Assembly (NCBI GenBank): GCA_965199285.1
Contig: OZ240687.1
Coordinates: 124,001 to 188,000 of the forward strand
Direction: 5' to 3'
DNA length: 64,000 nucleotides
From: CBDDGJ01 sp965199285
Lineage (GTDB): Bacteria > Pseudomonadota > Alphaproteobacteria > RS24
Shown piece by piece: positions 40,283 to 50,045 of the stretch. The position numbers were made by a program, and so were the translations under genes. Position 1 is the first letter of the stretch, and each line of letters starts with the position of its first letter. Below the pieces are notes generated by a model. That model did not search any database, was not told the DNA's origin, and saw only the letters and a program-made list of their open reading frames with translations.

Positions 40283-42481
40283 TCATATCTGATTTTGTGG
40301 GATAGGAAAAGCAATAGGGCCATCAGCTTTTAAGGCTTTGCCGCGCCCCGATAAGCTCGGATTGGTCATAAAATAATGATGCGCATTGGTGGTGGTTTCT
40401 GCCTCTCTTTTCTGATAGCGCTGATAAGAGCCATCGGTCTGCATATACCAGCTTTGCTGATTATCTGTGAGTTGCGCCATCATGATTTGGTCGATAATTT
40501 GGGCATGCACTGTTTTGTTCAAAACCGGCACGAGTATTTCTACCCGACGATTAAGGTTACGGGGCATCCAATCGGCGGAAGACATGTAAACCTTTGCCTT
40601 TGGTGAAGGCAGGTCATACCCATTGCCAAAGCAGATAATTCTTGAATGCTCCAAAAAGCGGCCGACAATGCTTTTCACCTGAATATTTTCAGACAGCCCC
40701 TTAATGCCTGCTTTCAAGCAACAAATACCGCGCACAATAAGATGAATGTGAACGCCTGCTTTTGACGCATTATATAATAGGTCAATAATATGCGGGTCGA
40801 CTAGCGAATTCATCTTTGCCCAGATAAAGGCAGGCTTCCCCGCCTTTGCATGGGCGATTTCCTGTTCAATATTGGTCACTAACGTATCGCGCAAAGTAAG
40901 CGGCGACATTGCCAATTTTTTTAAATTTTGCGGTTCGGCATAACCGGTGAAGAAGTTAAAAACCTGTCCAGCATCGCGCGCCAAATCCTTATCGCATGTG
41001 AAGAGGGAAAGGTCGGTATAAATTTTGGCATTGACGGGATGATAATTGCCAGTGCCGAAATGAACATAAGTCCGCATTTGCCCAGCTTCACGACGCACCA
41101 CCAGACTAACTTTAGCATGAGTTTTAAGTTCCAAAAACCCATACACAACTTGTACGCCAGCGCGTTCCATATCGCGAGCATAGCGAATATTATCGGCTTC
41201 ATTAAAGCGCGCCTTAAGTTCCACCAATGCGGTCACAGATTTGCCTGCTTCCGCCGCCTCTATCAATGCCTTTACAATCGGGCTGTCATCGGAGGTGCGA
41301 TAGAGGGTTTGTTTAATCGCCACAACATCTGGGTCAGCAGCGGCTTGGCGAATAAATTGCACAACCACATCGAAACTTTCATATGGGTGATGAACCAGAA
41401 TATCCTTTGCACTAATTGCCGAGAAACAATTGCCGCCATGTTCACGAATACGTTCGGGAAAGCGGGCATTAAACGGGGTAAACAACATATTACGCGGCGC
41501 ATGCGATACGATTCTTGCGGTTTGCGACAGCCCAACAATGCCATCAATCACGATAATATTTTCCGGCGCGACTTCCAGCTCATCAACCACCATATGACGC
41601 AAAGCATCAGGCATGTTTTTGTCAATCTCAAGCTGAATAACAATGCCGCGCCGTCTTTGTTGTAAAGCGGTTTCAAATAGCTGCACAAGGTCTTCCGCTT
41701 CCTCTTCGATTTCAATATCGCTATCTCGTATCACCCGAAACACACCTTGTCCTAATAAATCATAACCGGGAAAGGTACGACCAATATAAAATGACAGCAA
41801 ATGTTCAAGCGCGATAAATTCGCGCCGCGCATTTTCACGTTTGGGCAATAAAATAAAGCGGGTTAATTGTTGCGGAATGGGTAAGAGCGCGTTCATTAAT
41901 TTACCATCGCTTTTTCGTGATAATTGTAGCGCCAGCGCAAATCCTAAATTTGGTATGAACGGGAAGGGGTGAGCCGGGTCAATCGCTAAGGGAGTGAGAA
42001 CCGGCAAAACCTGATCGAGAAAATAATCTTCTAACCATTCTTTTTGTGCATCATTCAAGCTATCTATATCATGCACATATAGTTTTTTTGTGTGCATTTC
42101 ATCGCGTAAGGCAAGCCAGATTTTCTGTTGCTCTTTGATAAGCTGATTGGCCCGCACCATGATAAGATCAAGTTGCTCAGAAGGCGATAAGCCATCCAGA
42201 CTTACGGTGACGATGCCGGCACGTTTTTGCCCTTCCAGCCCTGCGACTCGCACCATAAAAAATTCATCCAAATTACTGGCTGATATGGACAAAAACCGTA
42301 AGCGTTCCATAAGCGGGTGGGTGGGGTTGCTGGCTTCTTCCATCACCCGCTGGTTAAAATCGAGCCAAGATATTTCCCGATTATTAAAGCGCTCCTGCCG
42401 CGAGAAACCGTGATGTTCCTCGCCCGATTCTTCTAACACCAACTGGTTGGGCGGTTTGTATTTTTTGGCCTTTTTACTCAT
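40283..42481 (-). CDS. ppk: Polyphosphate kinase 1
   Basis: 732 residues, PPK1. The N-terminal domain starts FNNREISWLDFNQRVMEEA; the first catalytic domain contains VFRVIRDSDIEIEEEAEDL, and the phosphorylated histidine is in LELKTHAKVSLVVRRE. The later DPHIIDLLYNASKAGV and SADWMPRNLNRRVEILVP belong to the second catalytic domain. It reversibly transfers the ATP gamma-phosphate to polyphosphate. ATG 42481 is used. It heads the ppk-ppx operon. Confidence 0.95.
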   Translation of the reverse strand: MSKKAKKYKPPNQLVLEESGEEHHGFSRQERFNNREISWLDFNQRVMEEASNPTHPLMERLRFLSISASNLDEFFMVRVAGLEGQKRAGIVTVSLDGLSPSEQLDLIMVRANQLIKEQQKIWLALRDEMHTKKLYVHDIDSLNDAQKEWLEDYFLDQVLPVLTPLAIDPAHPFPFIPNLGFALALQLSRKSDGKLMNALLPIPQQLTRFILLPKRENARREFIALEHLLSFYIGRTFPGYDLLGQGVFRVIRDSDIEIEEEAEDLVQLFETALQQRRRGIVIQLEIDKNMPDALRHMVVDELEVAPENIIVIDGIVGLSQTARIVSHAPRNMLFTPFNARFPERIREHGGNCFSAISAKDILVHHPYESFDVVVQFIRQAAADPDVVAIKQTLYRTSDDSPIVKALIEAAEAGKSVTALVELKARFNEADNIRYARDMERAGVQVVYGFLELKTHAKVSLVVRREAGQMRTYVHFGTGNYHPVNAKIYTDLSLFTCDKDLARDAGQVFNFFTGYAEPQNLKKLAMSPLTLRDTLVTNIEQEIAHAKAGKPAFIWAKMNSLVDPHIIDLLYNASKAGVHIHLIVRGICCLKAGIKGLSENIQVKSIVGRFLEHSRIICFGNGYDLPSPKAKVYMSSADWMPRNLNRRVEILVPVLNKTVHAQIIDQIMMAQLTDNQQSWYMQTDGSYQRYQKREAETTTNAHHYFMTNPSLSGRGKALKADGPIAFPIPQNQI

Positions 42482-42547
42482 ATCGCTGTTTTAGTAAAGC
42501 GCTCTTGGAAAGGCAAGATAAGAAATGTGACAATTATATGTCTATGC

Positions 42548-43219
42548 TTATATGTCTATATTTTGTGCCAGAACTTCCGCAATTTGACTGATATTAATAT
42601 TTTTGCCTTGTCGTAATGTTTCTTGATCCAGCTGTTTGATGAAGTGCATAATAAAAGCAGGATCGCGCCTTACCCGCGGCATGAGATAGCTTATTGTGCG
42701 TGGCGTTAGGGTGAGCTGATAATCAGTTAATATTTTGCGGGTGATATGTTCAAGGCTCTCATCATCGGGAAGTGTAATTGGAATTGCTGATAATGCCGCA
42801 AGCCGTGAAGCAAGATCCGGCAGTTTGATAGAGAGCTGATTTAAGGGACGATTAGCGCTTAACAGAAGTGGCCGTTTTTCTTCGCGCGCTATATTAATGA
42901 GGTGAAATAATGATTCCTCTGCCTCTGGCGGGAGGTCTTGCAAATCATAAAGCGCGAGGCCATTTTGGTTAAAATTTTCAGATATAATGGCGGGTAGCTC
43001 AGTCGCCGCAATAAGTGCGGCTTGGGTTTCGGCCTGCCAAATCGTTAATAAATGTTTCTTCCCCGTCGCCGCCGGCCCATAAATGGCTTGTACCATATCG
43101 CGCCAGTGCGGATACTGGTCAATTAACGAGACCGCTTGCTGATTATGGGGAGCTATAATTAAGCGGTCACGGGTGAGGTTGGGGTGGTGCGGAAATGAGA
43201 AAATAAATTGCTGGCTCAT
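42548..43219 (-). CDS. hdaA: HdaA-type DnaA regulatory inactivator homologue
   Basis: 223 residues of the AAA+ DnaA-related family. The P-loop IYGPAATGKKHLLTIW is at about 46-61, the Walker B-like LALYDLQDLPPEAEESLF follows, and sensor region RPLNQLSIKLPDLASRLAAL is present. Unlike DnaA it lacks domain IV. It is expected to bind the sliding clamp and stimulate DnaA-ATP hydrolysis; the N-terminal QQFIFSFP may be the clamp-binding motif. ATG 43219 is chosen because it begins that motif; 43234 is an alternative. It follows the DUF2066 gene. Confidence 0.85.
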   Translation of the reverse strand: MSQQFIFSFPHHPNLTRDRLIIAPHNQQAVSLIDQYPHWRDMVQAIYGPAATGKKHLLTIWQAETQAALIAATELPAIISENFNQNGLALYDLQDLPPEAEESLFHLINIAREEKRPLLLSANRPLNQLSIKLPDLASRLAALSAIPITLPDDESLEHITRKILTDYQLTLTPRTISYLMPRVRRDPAFIMHFIKQLDQETLRQGKNINISQIAEVLAQNIDI

Positions 43220-43220
43220 C

Positions 43221-44354
43221 TCATGATGCCTCATTTTCTCCTGTTTGTATAAACGGCGCAAGCGGCAGATGATCTTCCCGTTTTTTAAGTTGCCAATGTT
43301 GGGTGGCGGTGGTTGGGGCGGTCAGAACAAGCCCTATTTTTTCTAACCCAAGCCGCAACTGATTATAGGAACCAACAAAATTTAAGGTGAGGGTTGAATG
43401 GTCTGACATGATATTTTCAAGCTCAAACCCGCGTACAAAATCGGCTTTCTTGATTTGGTTTTGCAGCGTAAACCATTCGGGCAGGCTGTCATAATAAACA
43501 TCCAATGTGATATTTGTGTTTTGATTATTGTTCACTGCGGAAAGTGTTTTCCAATCATTTGCCAAAATTTGTAAGAGCCGTATGGCGGCTTGGTCGGCAA
43601 GCGCTGACCGGCTATTATCTGTTTCGCGAAAGCGCAATATATCTGCTAAATCAAGTCGGTTTGTCTCTTTTTCGTGACGATAGATATAAAGCGCCGTATC
43701 GAGCTGATTGGGGGCGGCTTGGCTATAGGCAATGATAATCTGGGCGGCACCATAACGCTGGCGGATGAAATCGAGCAATTCAATATCGCCTGATACGAGG
43801 CGGTCAACATCAATATAGGTGGTTTCTTCAAGGTCGCCAATCGGTAATACAAGCGGGAGGTTATTATTGACCAAATCCTGCTTTTCGAGCGCTTGCCACC
43901 ACCAATGCTGATCCCATAAATTAAATTTTTGGCCATCATGAATGATTGGCAATAAAAGCGCGGTGGGGGCTTGCGTTTCTGTGATCGATAATTGCAGCCT
44001 ATCTAACCATTGGCGCAAAGCATCTGGCTTGAAGGTGACATTAATCTCGGCACTATAAGTGCGCTCGCTACTGCGTTCAGAGCCAAGCTGAAAGGCGCGC
44101 ACATAATCAGCAATATTTGTGGTTTCCAAATCGGGGAGAAGATGCCATTGTTCTTGCAAGCTAATCCGCTTTAAGACAATATCCAACGCATGTTTCTGCC
44201 CTGTTTCAATCGCTAATGCGCGTGCTTGCGTGGTCGAGGCAGCTTCTGCCTTAATAGAGACTTTATCAACGTTAAACACATCGCCCGCATATACTGCCGA
44301 CAATGAGATAGATAAGCCGATCACGAAAAGTGAAATTATAGAGGTAAAACGCAT
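43221..44354 (-). CDS. DUF2066 exported protein
   Basis: 377 residues with a signal peptide (MRFTSIISLFVIGLSISLSAVYA) and the DUF2066 domain, seen in ARALAIETGQKHALDIVLKR and YSAEINVTFKPDALRQWLD. The function of the family is unknown; it is often located between hdaA and purM in alphaproteobacteria. The remaining C-terminal part has repeated strand-turn units without recognised motif. ATG 44354 starts the signal peptide. It is divergent from purM with a 69-bp spacer. Confidence 0.82.
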   Translation of the reverse strand: MRFTSIISLFVIGLSISLSAVYAGDVFNVDKVSIKAEAASTTQARALAIETGQKHALDIVLKRISLQEQWHLLPDLETTNIADYVRAFQLGSERSSERTYSAEINVTFKPDALRQWLDRLQLSITETQAPTALLLPIIHDGQKFNLWDQHWWWQALEKQDLVNNNLPLVLPIGDLEETTYIDVDRLVSGDIELLDFIRQRYGAAQIIIAYSQAAPNQLDTALYIYRHEKETNRLDLADILRFRETDNSRSALADQAAIRLLQILANDWKTLSAVNNNQNTNITLDVYYDSLPEWFTLQNQIKKADFVRGFELENIMSDHSTLTLNFVGSYNQLRLGLEKIGLVLTAPTTATQHWQLKKREDHLPLAPFIQTGENEAS

Positions 44355-44423
44355 AAGTCTATTTCCGAATCCTTTTGCATCATATATATATGGCATTTAT
44401 AAGGCAATTTATTAGATTATATT

Positions 44424-45479
44424 ATGCCAGATTATTTACGTCGAAACCAAAAAAATACCTATGCTGATGCAGGGGTGGATATTGATGCCGGTAATGAGCT
44501 TGTCCGCCGGATTGCGCCTCTTGCCAAAGCCACAAGCCGTGCTGGTGCTGATAGCACGCTGGGCGGCTTTGGCGGGGTGTTTGATCTCAAAGCCTGCGGC
44601 TATAATGATCCGCTTCTTGTCGCCGGCAATGATGGGGTTGGGACAAAGGTAAAGATTGCGATTGAAGCTGGTATTCATAATCGTGTCGGCATTGATTTGG
44701 TTGCCATGTGCGTGAATGATTTGATTGTGCAAGGCGCGGAGCCCTTATTTTTTCTTGATTATTATGCGACCGGCAAGCTCGATGTTGAGGTGGGCGCGCA
44801 GATTATTGCAGGCATTGCGGAAGGGTGCAAACAAGCGGCTTGCGCACTCATTGGTGGGGAGACAGCCGAAATGCCAGGACTTTATGCAGGTGATGATTAT
44901 GACCTGGCGGGATTTTGTGTGGGTGCGGTGGAGCGTGGTAAATTATTGCCGGCGCCCACAATAACAAGCGGTGATATTATTTTGGGGCTGGCAGCGTCTG
45001 GCCCGCACTCAAACGGCTATTCGCTTATTCGCCGATTGGTGGCACAAGAAAATATTGGCTGGGATGAAATAGCTCCCTTTGCATCAGATAAAACCCTTGC
45101 CCAAGCCTTGCTTGAGCCAACCAGAATTTATGTGAAATCGCTTCTGCCCCTATGTCAGGCAGGTGAGGTTAAGGCGCTGGCGCATATTACCGGTGGTGGG
45201 ATTACCGAAAACCTGCCGCGTATTTTGCCAGATGGCAAAGCGGCTGAAATTCATATATCACGCTTGTCTATGCCAGACGTGTTTCACTGGCTGCAAGCGA
45301 TTGGCAATATTGATGCGGATGAAATGCGGCGGGTGTTTAATTGTGGCATCGGCATGACGGTGGTGGTTGCGCCTGAAAATCTCGATTCTGTACAGCAAAG
45401 CCTTCAGCAGGCAGGCGAAACCGTATTTGAACTTGGCGCAATTATTGATGATGCGGCGCAGCCCGTAATATATCGCTAA
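44424..45479 (+). CDS. purM: Phosphoribosylformylglycinamidine cyclo-ligase (AIR synthetase)
   Basis: 351 residues. PurM closes the imidazole ring in purine synthesis (FGAM + ATP to AIR). Typical motifs are YADAGVDIDAGNELVRRI, then DPLLVAGNDGVGTKVKIAIE, CALIGGETAEMPGLY and GLAASGPHSNGYSLIRR. ATG 44424 sits after an AT-rich spacer with a TATATATATATGG stretch. The stop shares its last A with the purN ATG, so the two enzymes are translationally coupled. Confidence 0.96.
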   Translation: MPDYLRRNQKNTYADAGVDIDAGNELVRRIAPLAKATSRAGADSTLGGFGGVFDLKACGYNDPLLVAGNDGVGTKVKIAIEAGIHNRVGIDLVAMCVNDLIVQGAEPLFFLDYYATGKLDVEVGAQIIAGIAEGCKQAACALIGGETAEMPGLYAGDDYDLAGFCVGAVERGKLLPAPTITSGDIILGLAASGPHSNGYSLIRRLVAQENIGWDEIAPFASDKTLAQALLEPTRIYVKSLLPLCQAGEVKALAHITGGGITENLPRILPDGKAAEIHISRLSMPDVFHWLQAIGNIDADEMRRVFNCGIGMTVVVAPENLDSVQQSLQQAGETVFELGAIIDDAAQPVIYR

Positions 45480-46060
45480 TGTCGCCCCCGCTTAATATTG
45501 CGATTTTATTTTCAGGGCGCGGTAGTAATATGAAATCGCTTGCCGCCCATATTGCGCAAGCCCATGTGCCAGCGCGTCTGGCTTTGACCATTTGTAACCG
45601 CCCGCAAGCAGCAGGCATTGCATGGGCGCAAGCGCAAAATTATCCCTGCCTCGTGATTGACCATAAGGATTATCAAAGCCGGGAAGATTTTGATGCCGAA
45701 ATTGATAAAGCGCTGCACGCTGCCCATATTGACCTTATTTGTGCGGCAGGGTTTATGCGGATTTTAAGCGCTGAATTTACCCAAAAATGGGCGCGGCGCA
45801 TTATCAATATTCACCCCTCGCTTTTACCAAAATATAAGGGGCTGGATACGCATGCCCGCGCGCTCGCGGCAGGTGAGACAGAAGCAGGCTGCACTGTGCA
45901 TGAGCTTACCGCCGACATGGATAGCGGCCCTATTTTGGTGCAAAGACATGTGCCGATTTTGCCCGATGATACGCCCGAAAGCCTCGCCACGCGGGTTTTG
46001 GCGCAAGAGCATATTGCCTATCCGCAAGCGCTTGATATAATGATAAAACGGCTTACTTAA
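45479..46060 (+). CDS. purN: Phosphoribosylglycinamide formyltransferase
   Basis: 193 residues. PurN transfers formyl from 10-formyltetrahydrofolate to GAR. Seen are the N-terminal ILFSGRGSNMKSLAAHI, the catalytic cluster NIHPSLLPKYKGLDTHARAL and GCTVHELTADMDSGPILVQR. It is cotranscribed with purM and converges on prs with 20 bp between the stops. Length is normal. Confidence 0.95.
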   Translation: MSPPLNIAILFSGRGSNMKSLAAHIAQAHVPARLALTICNRPQAAGIAWAQAQNYPCLVIDHKDYQSREDFDAEIDKALHAAHIDLICAAGFMRILSAEFTQKWARRIINIHPSLLPKYKGLDTHARALAAGETEAGCTVHELTADMDSGPILVQRHVPILPDDTPESLATRVLAQEHIAYPQALDIMIKRLT

Positions 46061-46080
46061 CGGTTAACTAAAGCGATAGA

Positions 46081-47013
46081 TTAATCAAACAGGCTGGAGA
46101 CGGATAATTCTTCCGACGTGCGTTTAATCGCTTCGCCAAGCAGTTGCGCGGTTGAAATGATTTCGCATTTCGGTTCTTTTATCACTTCATCACGCGGCTG
46201 GATGGTATCGGTTATGAATATATTTTCCAATGCTGATTTATTTATGCGCTCGATGGCTTGGCCTGATAGAACCCCATGCGTCACATAGGCGGAGACCGAA
46301 AGCGCCCCCTCATCACGCAGCGCATCCGCCGCATTGCAAAGCGTACCAGCGCTATCAACAATATCATCAACCAGTAGACAATGCCGCCCTGAGACATCAC
46401 CAATAATATTCATAACCTCGCTCACTCCCGCTTGCGGGCGGCGCTTATCAACAATCGCAAGATCGGCATCAATGCGTTTACCCAAAGCACGAGTGCGCAC
46501 CACGCCGCCAACATCGGGTGAAACAACCATAAGCTCTTTATCCTTATAACGCTGTTTAATATCAGCGGCAAAAAGCGGCGCGGCATAAAGATTATCGGTC
46601 GGAATATCAAAAAAGCCTTGAATTTGTCCGGCGTGAAGGTCAATCGTTAATACGCGGTCAGCGCCCGCCGCTTCGATAAGATTAGCAACCAGCTTTGCCG
46701 ATATGGGCGCGCGGGGCATAGGCTTACGATCTTGGCGGGCATAGCCGAAATAAGGTACGACAGCCGTCACCCGCGCCGCAGATGAACGGCGCAGCGCATC
46801 GGTAATGATTAATAATTCCATCAAATGGTCATTGGCCGGATAAGAGGTAGGCTGAATGATGAACACATCTTCACCGCGCATATTTTCGTGAATTTCAACG
46901 AATATTTCTTCATCCGCAAAGCGCCTTATTTGCGCTTGCGCCAAAGGCTGGCCAATATAATCGGCGATTTGCTCGGCAAGGGGTAAGTTTGAATTTCCGG
47001 CGATAAGTTTCAT
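46081..47013 (-). CDS. prs: Ribose-phosphate pyrophosphokinase
   Basis: 310 residues. It makes PRPP from ribose 5-phosphate and ATP for purine, pyrimidine, histidine and NAD synthesis. The N-terminal KLIAGNSNLPLAEQIADYIG, the ATP flexible loop YFGYARQDRKPMPRAPIS, the catalytic VVSPDVGGVVRTR and the PRPP loop LLVDDIVDSAGTL are complete. ATG 47013 with GGAGGG upstream is chosen over 47040. It converges on purN, its own substrate consumer pathway. Confidence 0.96.
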   Translation of the reverse strand: MKLIAGNSNLPLAEQIADYIGQPLAQAQIRRFADEEIFVEIHENMRGEDVFIIQPTSYPANDHLMELLIITDALRRSSAARVTAVVPYFGYARQDRKPMPRAPISAKLVANLIEAAGADRVLTIDLHAGQIQGFFDIPTDNLYAAPLFAADIKQRYKDKELMVVSPDVGGVVRTRALGKRIDADLAIVDKRRPQAGVSEVMNIIGDVSGRHCLLVDDIVDSAGTLCNAADALRDEGALSVSAYVTHGVLSGQAIERINKSALENIFITDTIQPRDEVIKEPKCEIISTAQLLGEAIKRTSEELSVSSLFD

Positions 47014-47087
47014 TCTGCCCTCCAAAATTATCTTATACATAAATGAGTCGGGCGCATTCGCGTATCGGCTTTTTCACTTATCAACAA

Positions 47088-47813
47088 TTATTTAAGCATA
47101 ATGAAAGAGCCCTGCCTGCCATAATCAGCTTCACCGTGATGCCGGCAATGACGATGCGAGAAAAAGCGGTCTTGGTCTGTATATGTGCATGCTTGTATAT
47201 GATGTGGGCGCACATGATGGTGCAGGCATTGACGCTCGACAAATTTGCGTAAATCAAATTGAAAATGGTTAGGCTTGCCTTCACTAAATAAATCCAAATC
47301 ATCAGGAAAAAGTGCTGGAAATTCCGCCCCAACCTCATAGGCGCTTTGGGAAATGCAAGGGCCGATCACGGCGATTATATCGCGCCCGCCCAATGCACGC
47401 ATTTTTTCGATGGTGGCAGAGATAATCCCTGCCTGCGCCCCTTTCCAGCCCGCATGGGCGGCGGCAATAATATTCTGTTGCGGCGCAGCAAACAGAACCG
47501 GCACGCAATCGGCACTAAGAACCCCAATCGCAAACCCCGCTTGCGTGGTCACCAGCGCATCAGCCGATAGGGGGATAGAGGGTGGCTCACTTACATATAA
47601 TACATCTGTGCTATGAGTTTGATAAGGGGTGATGAGATGGCTTGCCCCCAAATATGCTTTTATCCGCGCGCGATTTTGTTGCACATGGGCGGGCTCATCA
47701 TCTGAACCAAGACCAATATTTAAGCTGTGATAAATGCCTTCAGAGACTCCACCTTTGCGGGTGAAGAATCCATGCGTAAAAGGTAGCGCTATATGGGTTA
47801 GTGGTGAGATCAT
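47088..47813 (-). CDS. pgeF: Multicopper polyphenol oxidase/purine phosphorylase family (YfiH/PgeF)
   Basis: 241 residues. The family motif set is HGFFTRKGGVSEGIYHSLNI at the N-terminus, TGVLSADCVPVLF-type core (GVLSADCVPVLFAAP), AAAHAGWKGAQAGI and IGPCISQSAYEVG. YfiH proteins act on purine nucleosides and as peptidoglycan editing factors. The zinc-ligand Cys and His are in the motifs named. The ATG at 47813 overlaps the stop of the MidA-type methyltransferase gene, and the stop is 75 bp before prs. Confidence 0.9.
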   Translation of the reverse strand: MISPLTHIALPFTHGFFTRKGGVSEGIYHSLNIGLGSDDEPAHVQQNRARIKAYLGASHLITPYQTHSTDVLYVSEPPSIPLSADALVTTQAGFAIGVLSADCVPVLFAAPQQNIIAAAHAGWKGAQAGIISATIEKMRALGGRDIIAVIGPCISQSAYEVGAEFPALFPDDLDLFSEGKPNHFQFDLRKFVERQCLHHHVRPHHIQACTYTDQDRFFSHRHCRHHGEADYGRQGSFIMLK

Positions 47814-48886
47814 CTACCAAACCCCGCCGGAGATATATTATGAGGGGCAGTGATACATAAAACCTTAAACAAATCGCCCATCGTGTTTGATTTATTTGTT
47901 GCAGTGGGCGCGATAAGGCGGTGCAGTTGCGCGTCTATCATATCAGCTTTTGCTGGATTGGTTTTTTTCAAATTCTGGGCGCGCAGCTCTATCCCCATTG
48001 CAGATAGAAAATCACCTTGTGTTTGCAAAGCATGGGCATAGCCGCCATTTTTGTTGGCCATATCAGCAAGGCGCTTAAAATTAACATGCGCGGTAAGGTC
48101 GCTCTTGCCAATCTCGTGAAAGATTGAAACATAAGAATGGTGTTGCATGGCTTGCAGACTATCACCTGCCAGATAATCATCATAGCCATAATCAATCACC
48201 ATAATCGCGCCCCCATATTCGCTGATATGATGGGTCAGGGTTGCGATGATGTCATCCGCTAAAGGACAATATTCGAAGGTGGCTTCTGGCGGATAATGTG
48301 CGGCTATTTCTATTTTATCTGATTTATTATATTTCTTTTTTAAATTATTGTTATTTATATGTATAAATAACTCTAAAAAACTATTTTCTTGATTTTTATA
48401 TTGATGAATTGGCAGCGCATCAAAAAACTCATTGGCAATGCAGATAAGCGGCTGTGGGGGCAAGTTTGATAATTTCTGAATATGCGTTAAGCGGGGCGTT
48501 TTTTCGCTTTGCAAAACCCGTAAATAAGGGCTTGCCTCGAGCATGAAAGGGTGAATATTAAGCTCTTTTTGCGATGCGATAATGCGCTGCATATCTGCCA
48601 TGAGCAAGCCCCGCCCGCCACCAAGCTCGAGCAGGCTTATCGGTTCGGTAAAAGCGGAACGCGAGGCATAATCACATATCCACGCCCCTAAAATCTCGCC
48701 AAACATCTGGCTTATCTCTGGCGCAGTGGTGAAATCGCCGCCGGTTTCGGTTGGTTTCCCAAACGGATTGCGCTGCATATAATAACCATATTGCGGATGG
48801 GTGAGTGCCAATTCCATAAATTGGGCAAGCGGCATCGCGCCTGTAGCTTCGATTTTCTGGCGGATGATTTTTTCCAGTGGAGTCAT
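47810..48886 (-). CDS. SAM-dependent methyltransferase, MidA/NDUFAF7 family
   Basis: 358 residues. N-terminal IRQKIEATGAMPLAQFMELA and QRNPFGKPTETGGDFTTAPE are signatures of the family; the SAM-binding loop is LLELGGGRGLLMADM. The eukaryotic member dimethylates an arginine of a complex I subunit; a matching role here is inference. The middle part, around 200 residues in, is AT-rich and asparagine/lysine rich (HINNNNLKKKYNKSDKI), unlike the neighbours. ATG 48886 overlaps the lgt stop. Confidence 0.88.
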   Translation of the reverse strand: MTPLEKIIRQKIEATGAMPLAQFMELALTHPQYGYYMQRNPFGKPTETGGDFTTAPEISQMFGEILGAWICDYASRSAFTEPISLLELGGGRGLLMADMQRIIASQKELNIHPFMLEASPYLRVLQSEKTPRLTHIQKLSNLPPQPLICIANEFFDALPIHQYKNQENSFLELFIHINNNNLKKKYNKSDKIEIAAHYPPEATFEYCPLADDIIATLTHHISEYGGAIMVIDYGYDDYLAGDSLQAMQHHSYVSIFHEIGKSDLTAHVNFKRLADMANKNGGYAHALQTQGDFLSAMGIELRAQNLKKTNPAKADMIDAQLHRLIAPTATNKSNTMGDLFKVLCITAPHNISPAGFGR

Positions 48887-49662
48887 GTTGTACGAGCGCG
48901 GTGCATGAATATGAGGCCAGCGATTACCATAAACAGACAGAGAATTTGCCCCATGCTAAGGCCGCCAAGAACCAGCCCTAAATGCGCATCCGGCTCACGG
49001 AAAAATTCGATAAAAAAGCGCGCTGTGCCATAACAGAGCAGAAATATGCCGGTTAAAAATCCGGCGCGTTTGAAAATCGCAAAGCGGAAGATGAGAATAA
49101 GATTGAGCAAAAAGATAATCATGCCTTCGAAAAAGGCTTCATAAAGCTGGCTGGGATGACGCGGTAAATCCCCCGCATGGGGGAAGATAACCCCCCAAGC
49201 GACATTTGTGACCCGCCCCCATAATTCGGCATTGATGAAATTGGCGAGGCGGCCAAAAAATAATCCGACCGGAACCACAGCGGCGACAAGGTCGCTTATT
49301 TCTAGAACAGAGATTTTATGCCGTCGGCTGACATAAAGCATTGCCGCAGCAACCCCCAAAAGTCCGCCATGAAAGGACATCCCACCCTGCCAGACAAATA
49401 GAATATCAAGCGGGTGTTGTAAGTAATAGCTGGCATTATAGAACAATACATAGCCCAATCGCCCGCCGATAATCACGCCAAGCGTTACCCAGAATAATAA
49501 ATCATCAATCTGCTCTCTACTAATATGCGGATGAAACCGCGCCGCGAGGTGGCGCATAAAAAGCCAGCCAAGCAGCAATCCGGTAATATAAGCGAGACTA
49601 TACCAGCGCAAGGCAAATGAGCCGATTTCGAAAATAATAGGGTCAATTTGTGGAAATTCCAT
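48883..49662 (-). CDS. lgt: Prolipoprotein diacylglyceryl transferase
   Basis: 259-residue inner-membrane enzyme with about seven spans. It transfers diacylglyceryl from phosphatidylglycerol to the lipobox cysteine of prolipoproteins. The Lgt signature GRLANFINAELWGRVT and the MSFHGGLLGVAAAM loop are present, as is the catalytic arginine region RHPSQLYEAFFEGM. ATG 49662 begins MEFPQIDPIIFEIGSFALRW, the family N-terminus. It is followed by overlap with the MidA-type gene and is divergent from ubiK. Confidence 0.95.
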   Translation of the reverse strand: MEFPQIDPIIFEIGSFALRWYSLAYITGLLLGWLFMRHLAARFHPHISREQIDDLLFWVTLGVIIGGRLGYVLFYNASYYLQHPLDILFVWQGGMSFHGGLLGVAAAMLYVSRRHKISVLEISDLVAAVVPVGLFFGRLANFINAELWGRVTNVAWGVIFPHAGDLPRHPSQLYEAFFEGMIIFLLNLILIFRFAIFKRAGFLTGIFLLCYGTARFFIEFFREPDAHLGLVLGGLSMGQILCLFMVIAGLIFMHRARTT

Positions 49663-49705
49663 TTTGCTCTTGCATTCTTGTCTAAACAAACGCACATTAA
49701 CGCTT

Positions 49706-49924
49706 ATGAGTAAATTCGCCAATAAAATAATTGATGATGCGGCGCAAATATTTACCGGCGTCGCCCGTGTATCGCAAGGGGCGCGGCAAGAGTTTGAGAC
49801 ATTGCTGCAAGCACATGTGGAGGCGCGTATCGCTGAAGCTGGTTTTGTGTCACGCGTTGAGTTTGAAGCCTTACAAGATGAAGTTGCGGCTTTGCGTGCC
49901 GAGCTTGAAGCGCTTAAATCATAA
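49706..49924 (+). CDS. ubiK: UbiK/BMFP accessory factor family protein
   Basis: 72-residue coiled-coil protein of the BMFP/UbiK family: N-terminal amphipathic part KIIDDAAQIFTGVARVSQGA and C-terminal coiled coil VSRVEFEALQDEVAALRAEL. It helps ubiquinone biosynthesis or membrane association of the Ubi complex in other proteobacteria. ATG 49706 is chosen. It is divergent from lgt (43-bp spacer), which is a frequent alphaproteobacterial arrangement. Confidence 0.85.
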   Translation: MSKFANKIIDDAAQIFTGVARVSQGARQEFETLLQAHVEARIAEAGFVSRVEFEALQDEVAALRAELEALKS

Positions 49925-50045
49925 CGTCTTCAAATCCGCGCAAATTGTGAGTAAGCGCCAGTTTGTTCACAGATTCGGCGCGGCTTATTCGTATTTTTGA
50001 TTTTTTTTCTTTCGCAAAACGCGTGAATCATACACTGTCTAACAA

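Noticed and set aside
40928..41665. 245-codon open frame on the strand opposite ppk
   Set aside because: It lies entirely within the well-supported ppk gene and its product is not family-like; it is a mirror of ppk codon use.
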